DNA of 64,000 nucleotides from Terribacillus saccharophilus (GTDB lineage Bacteria > Bacillota > Bacilli > Bacillales > Amphibacillaceae): the NCBI RefSeq assembly GCF_002272745.1, contig NZ_NPBD01000005.1:62001-126000 (forward strand). The letters are read 5' to 3'. The position numbers and the translations under genes are program-made. Positions 42,796 through 52,112 of this stretch are shown here, one piece after another (the first letter of the stretch is position 1; the number at the start of each line of letters is the position of its first letter). The notes beneath the pieces are model-generated. The model saw only the letters and a program-made list of their open reading frames with translations, did no database searches and was not told the origin of the DNA.

Positions 42796-43368
42796 TTATG
42801 CACTTTCTTTAAAAAATTCTTCCCATTTAATCGTAAATTCCTTTTTTCTCATCAGATAAATACAGACCAGCAGGACTACTAAGACACCTGCTATCGCCGC
42901 TGGCGGCAAATAGCGCAGCCATGTGCCAGCAAAAGAATAGGCAGCAGCGAGCGGGATACTCGATAGAATCGAGGCCTTCCCATATGATCTCCAACTGCGG
43001 TTATTTTCCATCAAGCAGACGCTTAAGATGTGGAAGTGTATAAAAGGTACTAGCCGCATTAAGGCGACTTGCCCCGTTGTAAAGCTCGTGTGCCTGCCAA
43101 TCAGCTTTTGTTTCAGCATGAGAATCCTGTTTGCTGATCGAGGAAAACGCTGGGCGATACCATAGAACAGCATACTGGATGCGGTAATACCAATAATGGA
43201 TAAAATCGTACCAGCTACAGCACCGAACAGGATTCCTCCCGAAATACATAGGAAAACGACAGGCAGAAATAAAGCTGGCCGAAGCAGGTACAGGAGGACG
43301 AACAAAAGCGGTGCAAACAATCCCCCTGTTGCGACGACCGTCAACATACTCACGCCAACCTGGTCCAT
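42796..43368 (-). CDS. VTT-domain (SNARE-associated/TVP38) membrane protein
   Basis: A 190-residue membrane protein with about five helices and a VTT-like core (LCISGGILFGAVAGTILSII; RFPRSANRILMLKQKLIGRH; LMRLVPFIHFHILS). Members are DedA-like transporters or lipid scramblases of the Golgi and bacterial membrane. The VPFxHF motif is slightly divergent. Single gene; the ysdB end is 33 bases away on the other strand. Confidence 0.8.
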   Translation of the reverse strand: MDQVGVSMLTVVATGGLFAPLLFVLLYLLRPALFLPVVFLCISGGILFGAVAGTILSIIGITASSMLFYGIAQRFPRSANRILMLKQKLIGRHTSFTTGQVALMRLVPFIHFHILSVCLMENNRSWRSYGKASILSSIPLAAAYSFAGTWLRYLPPAAIAGVLVVLLVCIYLMRKKEFTIKWEEFFKESA

Positions 43369-43455
43369 TGCTGCTCACTCCCTCTTAGATGTCTCTAATA
43401 TATATGACAGGAGACGAGCCTTTATGACAAGCACGCAGCATTTATCTTACAGTAA

Positions 43456-43707
43456 TTAAAGAATTAGCAGGACATGCATGACGACAAGGCATGGAAAGCC
43501 GATAACAAACGCGGTATGCTTCGTTTTATGTCGGAATGCCTGCATCCCGAGCCAACCGCCCAGTGCGCCGCCAATGATTGCTGTAATCCACAGCCTTCGT
43601 TCACTTATACGCCACGCCTGCTCCTTTGCTCTTTGTTTATCTATCCCCATCCAGCTGAACAGCAGTATATTAACAACCAGCAGATACAGACTAATGACCA
43701 GCTCCAT
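43456..43707 (-). CDS. ysdA: DUF1294 membrane protein (YsdA-like)
   Basis: An 83-residue protein with two or three membrane helices and the DUF1294 signature SWMGIDKQRAKEQAWRISER with GGALGGWLGMQAFRHKTKH. Function unknown. ATG 43707 is chosen because GGGGTAGG lies upstream; a longer frame to 43743 would start inside the rplT terminator. It follows rplT as in B. subtilis. Confidence 0.85.
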   Translation of the reverse strand: MELVISLYLLVVNILLFSWMGIDKQRAKEQAWRISERRLWITAIIGGALGGWLGMQAFRHKTKHTAFVIGFPCLVVMHVLLIL

Positions 43708-43726
43708 ATTCCTACCCCTTTCTATA

Positions 43727-43760
43727 CAAAAAGCCGCTATCAAAGGATAGCGGCTTTTTG
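43727..43760 (-). terminator. terminator of infC-rpmI-rplT
   Basis: AAAAAGCCGCTATC with GATAGCGGCTTTTT, four-base loop, just after the rplT stop. Confidence 0.9.
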
Positions 43761-43762
43761 GC

Positions 43763-44119
43763 TTATTTCAATGCGTCTTTTGCTTTAGTAGCAAGTTGCG
43801 CGAATGCTTTTTCGTCAGAGATTGCAAGCTCTGAAAGCATTTTACGGTTTACTTCGATACCAGCAAGTTTAAGACCGTGCATCAAACGGCTGTAAGAAAG
43901 TTCGTTCATACGTGCAGCAGCATTGATACGTGCGATCCAAAGTTTACGGAAGTCACGTTTTTTCTGTCTGCGGTCACGGTATGCATACTGACCGGATTTG
44001 ATTACTTGTTGTTTTGCAGTTTTGAATAGTGCATGTTTCGCACCATAATAACCTTTAGCTAGCTTAAGAACGCGTTTACGACGCTTACGCGTTACTGTTC
44101 CACCTTTTACACGTGGCAT
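43763..44119 (-). CDS. rplT: ribosomal protein L20
   Basis: A 118-residue L20 ([40 protein letters not shown]), needed for 50S assembly. In Bacillus it also binds the leader of this operon to stop further transcription. The last gene of infC-rpmI-rplT; AGGAGG precedes ATG 44119. Confidence 0.98.
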   Translation of the reverse strand: MPRVKGGTVTRKRRKRVLKLAKGYYGAKHALFKTAKQQVIKSGQYAYRDRRQKKRDFRKLWIARINAAARMNELSYSRLMHGLKLAGIEVNRKMLSELAISDEKAFAQLATKAKDALK

Positions 44120-44158
44120 AGTATTCCCTCCTATAGGACAAAAAAATCTTTAATTTTA

Positions 44159-44353
44159 TTATTTAGGTAGCATTTGTTTGATACGTTTAAGATCACCAGC
44201 AGAAACAAGTGTATCTTTACGAAGCTTACGTTTCTGTTTAGTAGATTTATTAGCAGCCAAGTGGCTTGTGTAACCGTGGTTACGAACTACTTTTCCAGTA
44301 CCTGTTTTCTTGAAACGTTTAGCGGACCCTTTGTGGGTTTTCATTTTTGGCAT
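44159..44353 (-). CDS. rpmI: ribosomal protein L35
   Basis: A 64-residue basic L35 ([40 protein letters not shown]). A small 50S protein, between infC and rplT, with AGGAGG seven bases before ATG 44353. Confidence 0.97.
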   Translation of the reverse strand: MPKMKTHKGSAKRFKKTGTGKVVRNHGYTSHLAANKSTKQKRKLRKDTLVSAGDLKRIKQMLPK

Positions 44354-44379
44354 CGTATTTCCTCCTTATATCCTTCGGC

Positions 44380-44898
44380 TTACTGTTTCTCAGCTATAGG
44401 AGCAAGCATTAGGAACATGCTGCGGCCTTCCATTTTCGGTCTCATTTCAACCGTTGCAACATCCTTGCACTCTCCAGCTAGCTTTTCGAGAACTTCTTGG
44501 CCTAATTCTTTATGCGTAATGGCACGTCCGCGGAAACGAACAGAAGCCTTTACTTTATCGCCTTTTTCAAGAAACTTACGCGCGTTGCGAAGTTTCGTAT
44601 GGAAGTCATGATCCTCGATACCCGGGCTCAAACGAACTTCTTTTACGTTGATTATTTTCTGGTTCTTACGCGCTTCTTTTTCTTTCTTTTGTTGCTCGAA
44701 GCGGAATTTACCATAATCCATAATCCGGCACACGGGTGGTTTTGCGTTTGCTGCCACAAGCACCAAATCAAGATTTCTTGTTTGTGCGATTTCTAATGCT
44801 TCTTGACGGGATTTTACGCCAAGCTGGTCACCGTTTGAATCAATGAGTCGAACCTCACGTGCGCGAATTTTCTCATTGATATTCGTATCTTTGCTAAT
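44380..44898 (-). CDS. infC: translation initiation factor IF-3
   Basis: A 172-residue IF-3. The N-domain ([20 protein letters not shown]) and C-domain ([37 protein letters not shown]) are joined by a Lys-rich linker helix ([11 protein letters not shown]). It prevents premature subunit joining and checks the start codon. The start is placed at ATT 44898: GGAGGT lies eight bases upstream, and the protein then begins SKD as in B. subtilis. An ATG six bases earlier sits too close to the ribosome binding site. AUU is the known unusual start of infC and lets IF-3 restrict its own synthesis. Confidence 0.95.
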   Translation of the reverse strand: MSKDTNINEKIRAREVRLIDSNGDQLGVKSRQEALEIAQTRNLDLVLVAANAKPPVCRIMDYGKFRFEQQKKEKEARKNQKIINVKEVRLSPGIEDHDFHTKLRNARKFLEKGDKVKASVRFRGRAITHKELGQEVLEKLAGECKDVATVEMRPKMEGRSMFLMLAPIAEKQ

Positions 44899-44904
44899 AA
44901 TCAT

Positions 44905-45124
44905 CCACCTCCAGGATATTTTGGGAAACTTATGATCGGGGACAAGATATCCGCCGCTTATCAGTTAAACATGGTTGTAAAAAAGCATAAAAAAAATGCC
45001 GGTACGCATACGGCACCCACATTTGTCCTAGAACACTGTTTTCATACCTGCCAACTGCCAAGCGGCGTCAATCAGGTGAGAAGTGGGTACTTCTGCTTGT
45101 CTCAGATCACATATTTATTTCACT
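44905..45124 (-). promoter_or_regulatory. L20-type leader of infC-rpmI-rplT
   Basis: About 220 bases of leader with a terminator hairpin (44996-45016: ATGCCGGTA pairs with TACGGCAC, loop CGCA, then a long T-tract on the minus strand). This is the arrangement of the Bacillus L20 autoregulatory leader, where L20 binding favours the terminator. The upstream fold could not be checked by hand. Confidence 0.7.
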
Positions 45125-45130
45125 TTTACA

Positions 45131-45159
45131 ATCTTATCATAGCTGATTAATGCTGTCAA
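45131..45159 (-). promoter_or_regulatory. infC operon promoter, sigma-A type
   Basis: On the minus strand a perfect TTGACA (45159-45154), a 17-base spacer and TAAGAT (45136-45131). Confidence 0.75.
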
Positions 45160-45292
45160 TCATATTGAAGCCCAGTAATCCTGCTCAATTAATGTAACAC
45201 ATTCTTCAGGTGCTGACAACCGTCATTTAAAATATTCCAGCTGAAACTTATTCCCCGACTGTTTCGTATGTAAACTATGAGGTGATAAACAG

Positions 45293-45784
45293 ATGAGAAA
45301 AAAACTCAACATGCCGAAAACACGCGAAGAGAAAATCTGGGATATCATCGGGGTTGGCGGCTATCTTGCTACAGTAATCTTCTTAATCATAATCTGGAAG
45401 CAGCTCCCTGAACAAGTACCTCTCCACATGGACCTATCCGGTGAAGTGGATGACTGGGCGGCAAAGATAAGCATACTCGTTCTCCCCGCTATTAGTATCA
45501 TTATGTTTATTCTCTTGCACATATTGGAAAAGTTTCCTCACGTGTACAATTATCCGAAGCGATTGAATGACAAAAACGCGGCTGCTTTCTACCGTGTTAA
45601 TCGAAAGATGCTGAATAAGTTAAAGAACCTTATTATTCTGGTCTTTTGCTTCATTGAATTGGAATTTAGTATGATTGCTCTAGGCTGGATTAATGATGGT
45701 AACGCCTGGACATTGATAATCATATTGCTCGCTGTTTTTCATCCTATTGTGGAGGGTTTAATGAAGCAGCGTAAAATAAAATAA
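45293..45784 (+). CDS. DUF1648 membrane protein
   Basis: A 163-residue protein with four membrane helices (about 20-38, 58-78, 112-128, 138-152) and the DUF1648 core QLPEQVPLHMDLSGEVDDWA. DUF1648 proteins include SdpI-type immunity proteins, but this short form has no recognised specific role. It lies alone on the plus strand between the infC leader and thrS, an insertion relative to the core order. A shared hairpin follows near 45915. Confidence 0.8.
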   Translation: MRKKLNMPKTREEKIWDIIGVGGYLATVIFLIIIWKQLPEQVPLHMDLSGEVDDWAAKISILVLPAISIIMFILLHILEKFPHVYNYPKRLNDKNAAAFYRVNRKMLNKLKNLIILVFCFIELEFSMIALGWINDGNAWTLIIILLAVFHPIVEGLMKQRKIK

Positions 45785-45914
45785 TCTGTTTCTGACATGT
45801 CGGGAAGTGTCTTGGCCAAATAAAAAGCCATCCCCTGTAATCATAGCAGTCTTGAAAAACATAAATCCTTTTCCTTTATGCCTATTTAGTCTCTTCATCT
45901 ATCTTAGCAGACAA

Positions 45915-45955
45915 AAAAATCCTTCCACCACTTTAGTGATGGAAGGATTTTTTAT
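45915..45955. terminator. bidirectional terminator at thrS end
   Basis: A 12-bp stem with one mismatch (ATCCTTCCACCA with TGATGGAAGGAT) lies between A- and T-tracts and serves thrS on the minus strand. Confidence 0.85.
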
Positions 45956-45956
45956 G

Positions 45957-47903
45957 TTATTTACGCAATACCCGCTTCGCTACTTCTTCTTTAATTTCTG
46001 CAACGAAAGCTTTCAGATCTTTTGTTTCGGATTGTTTTTCTCCGTAACGGCGGATGTTTACAGCTTGGTCGCTCACTTCCTGATCCCCTACAACAATCTG
46101 GAACGGAATCTTCTGTACTTGTGCTTCACGGATCTTATAGCCGATCTTCTCTTCGCGCTCGTCCACTTGTACACGAATACCTTCCATACGAAGTGTATCT
46201 TCCACTTGGCGTGCATAATCCATATGTGCTTCAGGAGAAACTGGAATGATTTTCGCTTGAACTGGTGCAAGCCATGTTGGGAAGGCACCTTTGTATTCTT
46301 CGATCAAGAAGGCAACGAAACGTTCCATTGTCGATACTACACCACGGTGGATAACGACTGGACGATGTTCTTTACCATCTTCGCCAATGTAAGTCAGATC
46401 AAAGCGTTCTGGCAAGTGGAAGTCCAATTGAACAGTGGACAATGTCTCATCTTTACCAAGAGCAGTTTTCACCTGAACGTCTAGCTTCGGACCGTAGAAT
46501 GCTGCTTCGCCTTCTGCCTCTACATAATCAAGTTCAAGATCTTCCATTGTTTCTTTCAGCATCGCTTGCGCTTTGTCCCACATCGCATCGTTGTCGACAT
46601 ATTTTTCTTTATCTTCAGGATCACGGTAAGAAAGACGGAAGGAATAGTCATCGATACCAAAGTCTTTGTACACAGCTTGCACAAGCTGGACAACACGGAT
46701 GAACTCATCTTTCAATTGATCTGGACGTGCAAAGATATGTGCATCATTCAATGTCATCGCGCGAACCCGCTGCAAGCCTGCAAGGGCACCAGACATTTCA
46801 TGACGGTGCATCGTACCAAGCTCTGCAATACGGATAGGCAGGCTGCGGTAGCTATGCAATTCATTTTTGTACACCATCATATGGTGCGGGCAGTTCATCG
46901 GACGAAGCACAAGGTCTTCATTGTCCATTTCCATCGGCGGGAACATATCATCTTTATAATGATCCCAGTGTCCACTAGTTTTATAAAGGTCTACACTGCC
47001 CAGTACTGGAGTATAAACATGATCATAGCCAAGTCTTTCTTCCAAGTCGACGATGTAGCGTTCGATTGTACGACGGATAGTTGCACCTTTTGGTAGCCAA
47101 AGCGGCAGACCTTGTCCGACCTTCTGGGAAACTGTGAACAATTCCAGCTCTTTTCCTAGTTTGCGGTGGTCACGCTCTTTTGCTTCCTCAAGCATTTTCA
47201 AGTGGTGATCTAGCTCGCCTTTTTTCTCGAAAGCAGTACCATAAATACGCTGAAGCATTTGGTTTTTGCTATCACCTCTCCAGTAAGCGCCAGAAATGCT
47301 AAGCAGCTTGAACACTTTAATTTTGCCTGTAGATGGTACGTGGATACCGCGGCAAAGGTCGAAGAATTCGCCTTGCTCATAAATTGTTACATCTTGCTCT
47401 TCCGGTATCGCATCAATCAATTCCAATTTCAACTTATCGCCAATTTCAGAGAACATCGCTTTTGCTTCATCCCGGCTGACAACCTTACGGACAATCGGAA
47501 GGTTGGCATCAACGATACGCTGCATTTCTTTTTCGATCTTTGGAAGATCCTCCGGTGTGATAGAAGCCTCTAGATCCATATCATAAAAGAAGCCATTCTC
47601 AATTACCGGACCTACTCCGAACTGTACGTTGCCATATAGGCGTTTTACTGCTTGTGCAAGCAAATGCGCAGCAGAGTGACGCATGATTTCTACGCCTTGT
47701 TCCTGCTTAAGTGTGACTATTTCGATTGCACCGCCATTTGGAAGTGGTGTGCGCAGATCATATGCAACGCCGTCAACATTAACTGCGATAGCCTGCTTCT
47801 TCAAACCTGATGAAATGGATCCAGCGATATCCTCGCCAGTTGTTCCAGCAGGAAACTCTTTTTTTGCTCCATCTGGGAAAATGATTTCTAATACATCTGC
47901 CAT
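45957..47903 (-). CDS. thrS: threonyl-tRNA synthetase
   Basis: A 648-residue ThrRS: N-terminal TGS domain ([20 protein letters not shown]), editing domain ([16 protein letters not shown]), class II catalytic core ([20 protein letters not shown]; motif 3 [20 protein letters not shown]) and C-terminal anticodon-binding domain. It charges tRNA-Thr and clears mis-charged serine. It is preceded by a T-box and ends at a strong terminator. Confidence 0.97.
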   Translation of the reverse strand: MADVLEIIFPDGAKKEFPAGTTGEDIAGSISSGLKKQAIAVNVDGVAYDLRTPLPNGGAIEIVTLKQEQGVEIMRHSAAHLLAQAVKRLYGNVQFGVGPVIENGFFYDMDLEASITPEDLPKIEKEMQRIVDANLPIVRKVVSRDEAKAMFSEIGDKLKLELIDAIPEEQDVTIYEQGEFFDLCRGIHVPSTGKIKVFKLLSISGAYWRGDSKNQMLQRIYGTAFEKKGELDHHLKMLEEAKERDHRKLGKELELFTVSQKVGQGLPLWLPKGATIRRTIERYIVDLEERLGYDHVYTPVLGSVDLYKTSGHWDHYKDDMFPPMEMDNEDLVLRPMNCPHHMMVYKNELHSYRSLPIRIAELGTMHRHEMSGALAGLQRVRAMTLNDAHIFARPDQLKDEFIRVVQLVQAVYKDFGIDDYSFRLSYRDPEDKEKYVDNDAMWDKAQAMLKETMEDLELDYVEAEGEAAFYGPKLDVQVKTALGKDETLSTVQLDFHLPERFDLTYIGEDGKEHRPVVIHRGVVSTMERFVAFLIEEYKGAFPTWLAPVQAKIIPVSPEAHMDYARQVEDTLRMEGIRVQVDEREEKIGYKIREAQVQKIPFQIVVGDQEVSDQAVNIRRYGEKQSETKDLKAFVAEIKEEVAKRVLRK

Positions 47904-47921
47904 TGTTCTTTCCTCCTAAAA

Positions 47922-48165
47922 TATAAAAAGCCCGTCCCTTTGCACAAAGTTTGTGCAAAGGGACGAGCGTTTGTCTCGTGGTTCCACCCTAATTCCCGGT
48001 AAATATACCGGCTCAAGAATCAGTAACGTCGATTAAACGCTGCCGGTTTTCTTTCGTCCCCCGACAGAGCTGTAAAAGGTGGTAACAGCAAAGCGTATGC
48101 AGGAAGCTCCCAGCCTAGGCTCCCCTCTCTTACATGCAAACGGATTTCACTATCATGTCCTTTAT
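47922..48165 (-). promoter_or_regulatory. T-box leader of thrS
   Basis: The T-box AGGGTGGAACCACG is on the minus strand near 47977-47992, followed by a strong terminator (GTCCCTTTGCAC with GTGCAAAGGGAC at 47949-47964) and T-tract. Two ACC codons near 48078-48083 (TTACCACC) are candidate Thr specifiers. It reads through when tRNA-Thr is uncharged. Confidence 0.9.
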
Positions 48166-48187
48166 TGTCGCTTCTTCATATAAAGTA

Positions 48188-48216
48188 AGTATAAGCGCTG
48201 ATTCAGGAAAATGCAA
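48188..48216 (-). promoter_or_regulatory. thrS promoter, sigma-A type
   Basis: On the minus strand TTGCAT (48216-48211), 17-base spacer, TATACT (48193-48188), just before the T-box leader. It partly overlaps the region before the ytxC stop. Confidence 0.75.
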
Positions 48217-48223
48217 GGACATG

Positions 48224-49048
48224 CTAATAACGGGAGAAAGGAAATTGATGTAAGGGAAGGTATGTGGCTCTTTCCTGAAAAACATTAATGACAGTCAGTG
48301 TCTTCGGTTCAGATGGGTAGTCACCATACAAATATATCTGCCGTGGCGACATAGCAATCAAAGGCGTCAGATTTTTTTCCTGTTTCCCTATACCAGCTAA
48401 AAAGAGCGGTTCTTCATCAGCAAGCGAAGTAATTTCCTCAGCAGAATAGCACGTTCCATCTTCTTTGTAAAAGGAGAAGTCACGCCCTTGTATAACATGG
48501 ATTTCGTCAGTTCCTATCGGCTTTTTACCAACGTATTCTCGCAGAGATTCTACATAAAGCTGATATTCTTCTTCACGCTTGTACTCATCTATCGCATGAC
48601 CGACTACATCCATCAATGCTTCTCTGTATGCAGTGCTGCGAAATTGGATGACGGCGTCGTAGAAAATCCTGATGTGCTTGGCAGCAATCTCTTGAAAAAT
48701 CTGTGTGATTTGCTGACGGGGCAAACTCGGTTCTTTTTCTTCTTCATACATATCTCCGACGAGAATCGTATGTGTCAATTCTGCTATACGCTTTATCGCT
48801 TCCTCGTCCTTATAATAATAGACTTCTTTCACAATTTGCTCGATCCATTCTGTCTCTCGGTGATGAAGAAATGTTTCTACTAAGGCGATTGCAATCCGCC
48901 GGTGATAGCCATCATGAATCGTCGCTTCATAGCCCCAGCGGTCATCTTCATCTACATACACCTGTTTCGTTCCATCCAGTAGAGCCAGGCACGAACAGAA
49001 TGTATCCATCTCTTTTTTTGATTTGATAAACACTTTACGCAATATCAA
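48224..49048 (-). CDS. ytxC: YtxC-like sporulation protein
   Basis: A 274-residue protein of the YtxC family, with the start RKVFIKSKKEMDTFCSCLAL, a helical middle (ETEWIEQIVKEVYYYKDEEA) and late blocks FSFYKEDGTCYSAEEI and MSPRQIYLYGDYPS. Family members are tied to sporulation, and the role is not established. It sits between dnaI and thrS as in B. subtilis. Confidence 0.85.
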   Translation of the reverse strand: MILRKVFIKSKKEMDTFCSCLALLDGTKQVYVDEDDRWGYEATIHDGYHRRIAIALVETFLHHRETEWIEQIVKEVYYYKDEEAIKRIAELTHTILVGDMYEEEKEPSLPRQQITQIFQEIAAKHIRIFYDAVIQFRSTAYREALMDVVGHAIDEYKREEEYQLYVESLREYVGKKPIGTDEIHVIQGRDFSFYKEDGTCYSAEEITSLADEEPLFLAGIGKQEKNLTPLIAMSPRQIYLYGDYPSEPKTLTVINVFQERATYLPLHQFPFSRY

Positions 49049-49105
49049 CCACCCTCGCCACTATCAACTGTTACATTATATGGGCGGAGAATGGAAATAT
49101 GAGCC

Positions 49106-49136
49106 TAAAAAAAGACAAGCCGGTTTTCGGCTTGCC
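49106..49136 (-). terminator. terminator of nrdR-dnaB-dnaI
   Basis: CAAGCCG, GTTTT loop, CGGCTTG with seven T on the minus strand, beyond the dnaI stop. Confidence 0.85.
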
Positions 49137-49143
49137 TTTTCAC

Positions 49144-50079
49144 TTAATCATTTCTTCTATTTTTTCCGAACAACGGCACCTCGTTGGCAACACGCTTAAT
49201 ACGCTCCATGATCCTGCCTGCTTTCACTCGTTCCACATCACCGCGATTGGTAGTGGCAATCTGCTGCTCCAGCTGGGCAATCGAATAGTTAGATGTAAAG
49301 AAGACCGGCAGCCTTTCCATCATACGATAATGTAAGATGGAACCCAGTATCTCATCTCTGAACCAAGCCGATTGGGATTCGGCGCCCATATCGTCGAGCA
49401 TGAGTACTGGTGTCTTCTTGAACAGCTCCACTTTTTCATTGACCGAGTCATCTTTCATAGAAGCTTTCATTTCTCTTACAAACTCCGGCATATAGATAAG
49501 CATGCTGGATATATTTCTCTCGGCTAAATAGTTAGCAATGGCACCGAGGAAATACGTTTTACCTACGCCGAACGGTCCATAGAAATACAGCCCTTTTTCT
49601 GGGATGGTATCTCCTGTCTGCTGCAGGAACTGCAATGTCTTCAAAATAGCTTGCTGGCGTTCTGCATCGCCATGATCAAGCATTTCTGTCGACGCCTCCA
49701 GTATATCCTTCGGCATGTACAGGCTGTTGATTCGTGATTCCTGTTTCTCACGTTCTTCCTGCTGAAGTCGGGTATGGCATTTATCATATGCAAGACGAAT
49801 GACATTACCTTCTACCTCAATAGTTGGAGTATAGCCATTAAGGATATTCCGGCATTCTCCAAGTGATGGACAATCGTGGCATTGCTTTGATTGTGTTGTA
49901 TATTCGAATAAGCGCATCATATTCCGCTGGATATCCTGTTCCGTCAGCTGCGGATTTGCTTCCAAGACCGCTTTGACTTCTGGATCCTGCCTTACTTGCT
50001 GCTGCATGCGCTCAAAGTTCTCTTTAAAATTACTGTTTTCCTGCATCCATTTCCGCAAGGATGCTTGAATAGGTTCCAT
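49144..50079 (-). CDS. dnaI: primosomal protein DnaI (helicase loader)
   Basis: A 311-residue AAA+ helicase loader. An N-terminal zinc-binding part (CHDCPSLGEC) and AAA+ domain with Walker A GPFGVGKTYFL and Walker B VLMLDDMGAE are seen, with the arginine-containing segment at the end. It loads the replicative helicase DnaC with DnaB and DnaD. It follows dnaB by 25 bases in one transcript. Confidence 0.95.
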   Translation of the reverse strand: MEPIQASLRKWMQENSNFKENFERMQQQVRQDPEVKAVLEANPQLTEQDIQRNMMRLFEYTTQSKQCHDCPSLGECRNILNGYTPTIEVEGNVIRLAYDKCHTRLQQEEREKQESRINSLYMPKDILEASTEMLDHGDAERQQAILKTLQFLQQTGDTIPEKGLYFYGPFGVGKTYFLGAIANYLAERNISSMLIYMPEFVREMKASMKDDSVNEKVELFKKTPVLMLDDMGAESQSAWFRDEILGSILHYRMMERLPVFFTSNYSIAQLEQQIATTNRGDVERVKAGRIMERIKRVANEVPLFGKNRRND

Positions 50080-50104
50080 ACGTGCCCCCCCTTCCTGCTA
50101 TCAG

Positions 50105-51469
50105 TCAAACATGCCGCTTATTTTCATTGAACTGTTTAAGTAATTCCGCTACATCCGCATCAGGCACAGCTGCAGTACTTGGAGCTTCCACTTTGCCTTT
50201 TTGATCAAACCATTCCGGGACAACCTCCGCACGGCCTGAAGTTTTTCTTCTTGCTGCGGACTGGTTCGTGCTGTTTGCTGCGTTCCACGGCTGGTTGCTG
50301 CTTTTAGCAAGCTCCATTGCTTCTCTTACTGTACTTATCTTTTTCCGAGCCCAATGCGCTGCAATCTTCTCCATATATGCTTTCGACAGCTTCATATCGG
50401 ATTTGAGAAGCACATAATAGACTAGCACGTTCATAATGCCAGGTGCCATGCCTTGCTCCGACATAACGTCACGGATGACTTTCAAGTCGGAAGCTGCTGC
50501 TGTCCCGTTCCCTGATATATCCTCTAAAAGCTGTTTAGGTGATATTGTCTCCAGGATCTGGATAAGCTGCTCTTGCTTAGTAGTAGCCTGTTTGTCCGTT
50601 TCCTGTTTGGATTCCTTTTGGACAAGCTCCATAACCTTCGTATCGGCAGTTTTTGGGCGTGCTAGAAACAAGTCGTGGCAGGCAGATTTGAATTCTGCCG
50701 GATTCAGCTCATGTTCATCGGAGACAGCCCAAAGCAGTGCTTTATCTAGTTCTGGCGAAGTGAGGCTGTACAAAACTGCCATCGACTCAAGCAATTTTTG
50801 GTTTCGAGGTGTAAGAATCGCTTCCGGATCGAGCATCCGCTGCTTCAATGATTGACGCAGCCAGTCGAAATCGACCACTTCGGTTTCAATGGAAGGTCCT
50901 CTCTTTACATCTGCAACCGACCTAGTTGCTGTCTTTCTCGGCTGAACAGCATGCTTTGTCAAATTCTCCGTTGAAAAGACAGCTTCAAACGATGCTGTAA
51001 CTTCCTCCATCGTTTCAGGCAAATCCTCCTCTTTAATAAAGAGATCTTTCATCTGCTTGAATCTGCTTTCGCCTAATTGGTGATACAGCAGCTGGGAGAG
51101 CATGTCATCTTGGAAGAATGCATCTGGTGAAAAAGGTGCATACAAATCGTATGTGTACACATTCTGTTCCCCAAGATTTTGATACGTCCTGATGAGTCCT
51201 ATTGCTTCCAGCTGTAGTCTTGCTTCATACAATTGATCCATCGGCATGTCCAGCAGCGTCATAAGCATATGATGTGTCTGCGGTTCACATGTGCCATGAT
51301 GCAGGAAATAATCATTAACCAGCGTCTGATATAAAGTTACTGCTTGTATGCCGAGCAACGGCTGATACAGATGCGTCAGCGCTGCCGAATATGCTTCCGG
51401 AAGCACTGCTTTCATTCGGAGCTGGTAACCATCAGCTGGCAGAAGTTTCCCGATATGCTGACTGTTCAT
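50105..51469 (-). CDS. dnaB: replication initiation and membrane attachment protein DnaB
   Basis: A 454-residue Bacillus-type DnaB: N-terminal wing region, Lys/Glu-rich middle, and C-terminal DnaB_2/DnaD-like domain (MSEQGMAPGIMNVLVYYVL; KAYMEKIAAHWARKKISTVR). It works with DnaD and DnaI in helicase loading at oriC and stalled forks, and links initiation to the membrane. It starts 29 bases after nrdR. Confidence 0.93.
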   Translation of the reverse strand: MNSQHIGKLLPADGYQLRMKAVLPEAYSAALTHLYQPLLGIQAVTLYQTLVNDYFLHHGTCEPQTHHMLMTLLDMPMDQLYEARLQLEAIGLIRTYQNLGEQNVYTYDLYAPFSPDAFFQDDMLSQLLYHQLGESRFKQMKDLFIKEEDLPETMEEVTASFEAVFSTENLTKHAVQPRKTATRSVADVKRGPSIETEVVDFDWLRQSLKQRMLDPEAILTPRNQKLLESMAVLYSLTSPELDKALLWAVSDEHELNPAEFKSACHDLFLARPKTADTKVMELVQKESKQETDKQATTKQEQLIQILETISPKQLLEDISGNGTAAASDLKVIRDVMSEQGMAPGIMNVLVYYVLLKSDMKLSKAYMEKIAAHWARKKISTVREAMELAKSSNQPWNAANSTNQSAARRKTSGRAEVVPEWFDQKGKVEAPSTAAVPDADVAELLKQFNENKRHV

Positions 51470-51498
51470 ACTATCTGTCCTTTCCTTCTTGCAAACTA

Positions 51499-51963
51499 TT
51501 ACTCTTTCTTATCGGTTTTGATCAAGTCCTTCAATTCTTCTAAGAAGACACTGATATCCTTGAATTGCCTATAAACAGATGCGAAACGCACATAGGCCAC
51601 TTCATCCACTTCCGACAGACGTTCCATGACCATCTCACCGATATCATTGCTTTGTACTTCGGATGTTCCACTATTACGCAGTTCCTTCTCCACTTCCGCT
51701 ACAATATGTTCAATCTGCTCAAGCGCGACCGGACGTTTCTCACACGCCTTGATCAACCCGCGCAAAAGCTTCTCTTTGCTGAATTCTTCCCGCGTTCCTT
51801 CTTTTTTAACAACAATCAAAGGTGTTGCTTCAATACGTTCGAACGTTGTGAAGCGAAAAGCGCAGTCTTCGCATTCCCTGCGTCGCCGGATGGAACGCCC
51901 TTCCTCGATGGGACGGGAGTCTAATACTTTTGTGCTTTTATATTGGCAGTTTGGACATCTCAT
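51499..51963 (-). CDS. nrdR: transcriptional repressor NrdR
   Basis: A 154-residue NrdR with N-terminal zinc ribbon ([28 protein letters not shown]) and an ATP-cone (about 49-139). It senses dNTP/ATP level and represses ribonucleotide reductase genes through NrdR boxes. The ATG at 51963 is chosen because GGGGTGG lies upstream; a frame reaching back to 52176 has no start signal and overlaps the end of fabF. First gene of nrdR-dnaB-dnaI. Confidence 0.95.
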   Translation of the reverse strand: MRCPNCQYKSTKVLDSRPIEEGRSIRRRRECEDCAFRFTTFERIEATPLIVVKKEGTREEFSKEKLLRGLIKACEKRPVALEQIEHIVAEVEKELRNSGTSEVQSNDIGEMVMERLSEVDEVAYVRFASVYRQFKDISVFLEELKDLIKTDKKE

Positions 51964-52085
51964 GCCGATCCACCCCATTACTTTCGCGAACCTCGACAGG
52001 CTTCGCGCATTTGCGACACTTTTGCATCGTCTTTTTCTTATTCTACCATGATTCAAGTGAAAAATCGAAGCGTTCTTAGACCCAA

Positions 52086-52112
52086 CAAAAAAAGGCAGCC
52101 GAGGGCTACCCT
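52086..52112 (-). terminator. terminator of fabF
   Basis: GGTAGCC, CTC loop, GGCTGCC plus seven T on the minus strand, overlapping the fabF stop. Confidence 0.8.

Noticed and set aside
45293..45784. DUF1648 protein taken as an SdpI-type immunity protein
   Set aside because: It shares only the DUF1648 core; the larger SdpI region and any toxin partner are missing.
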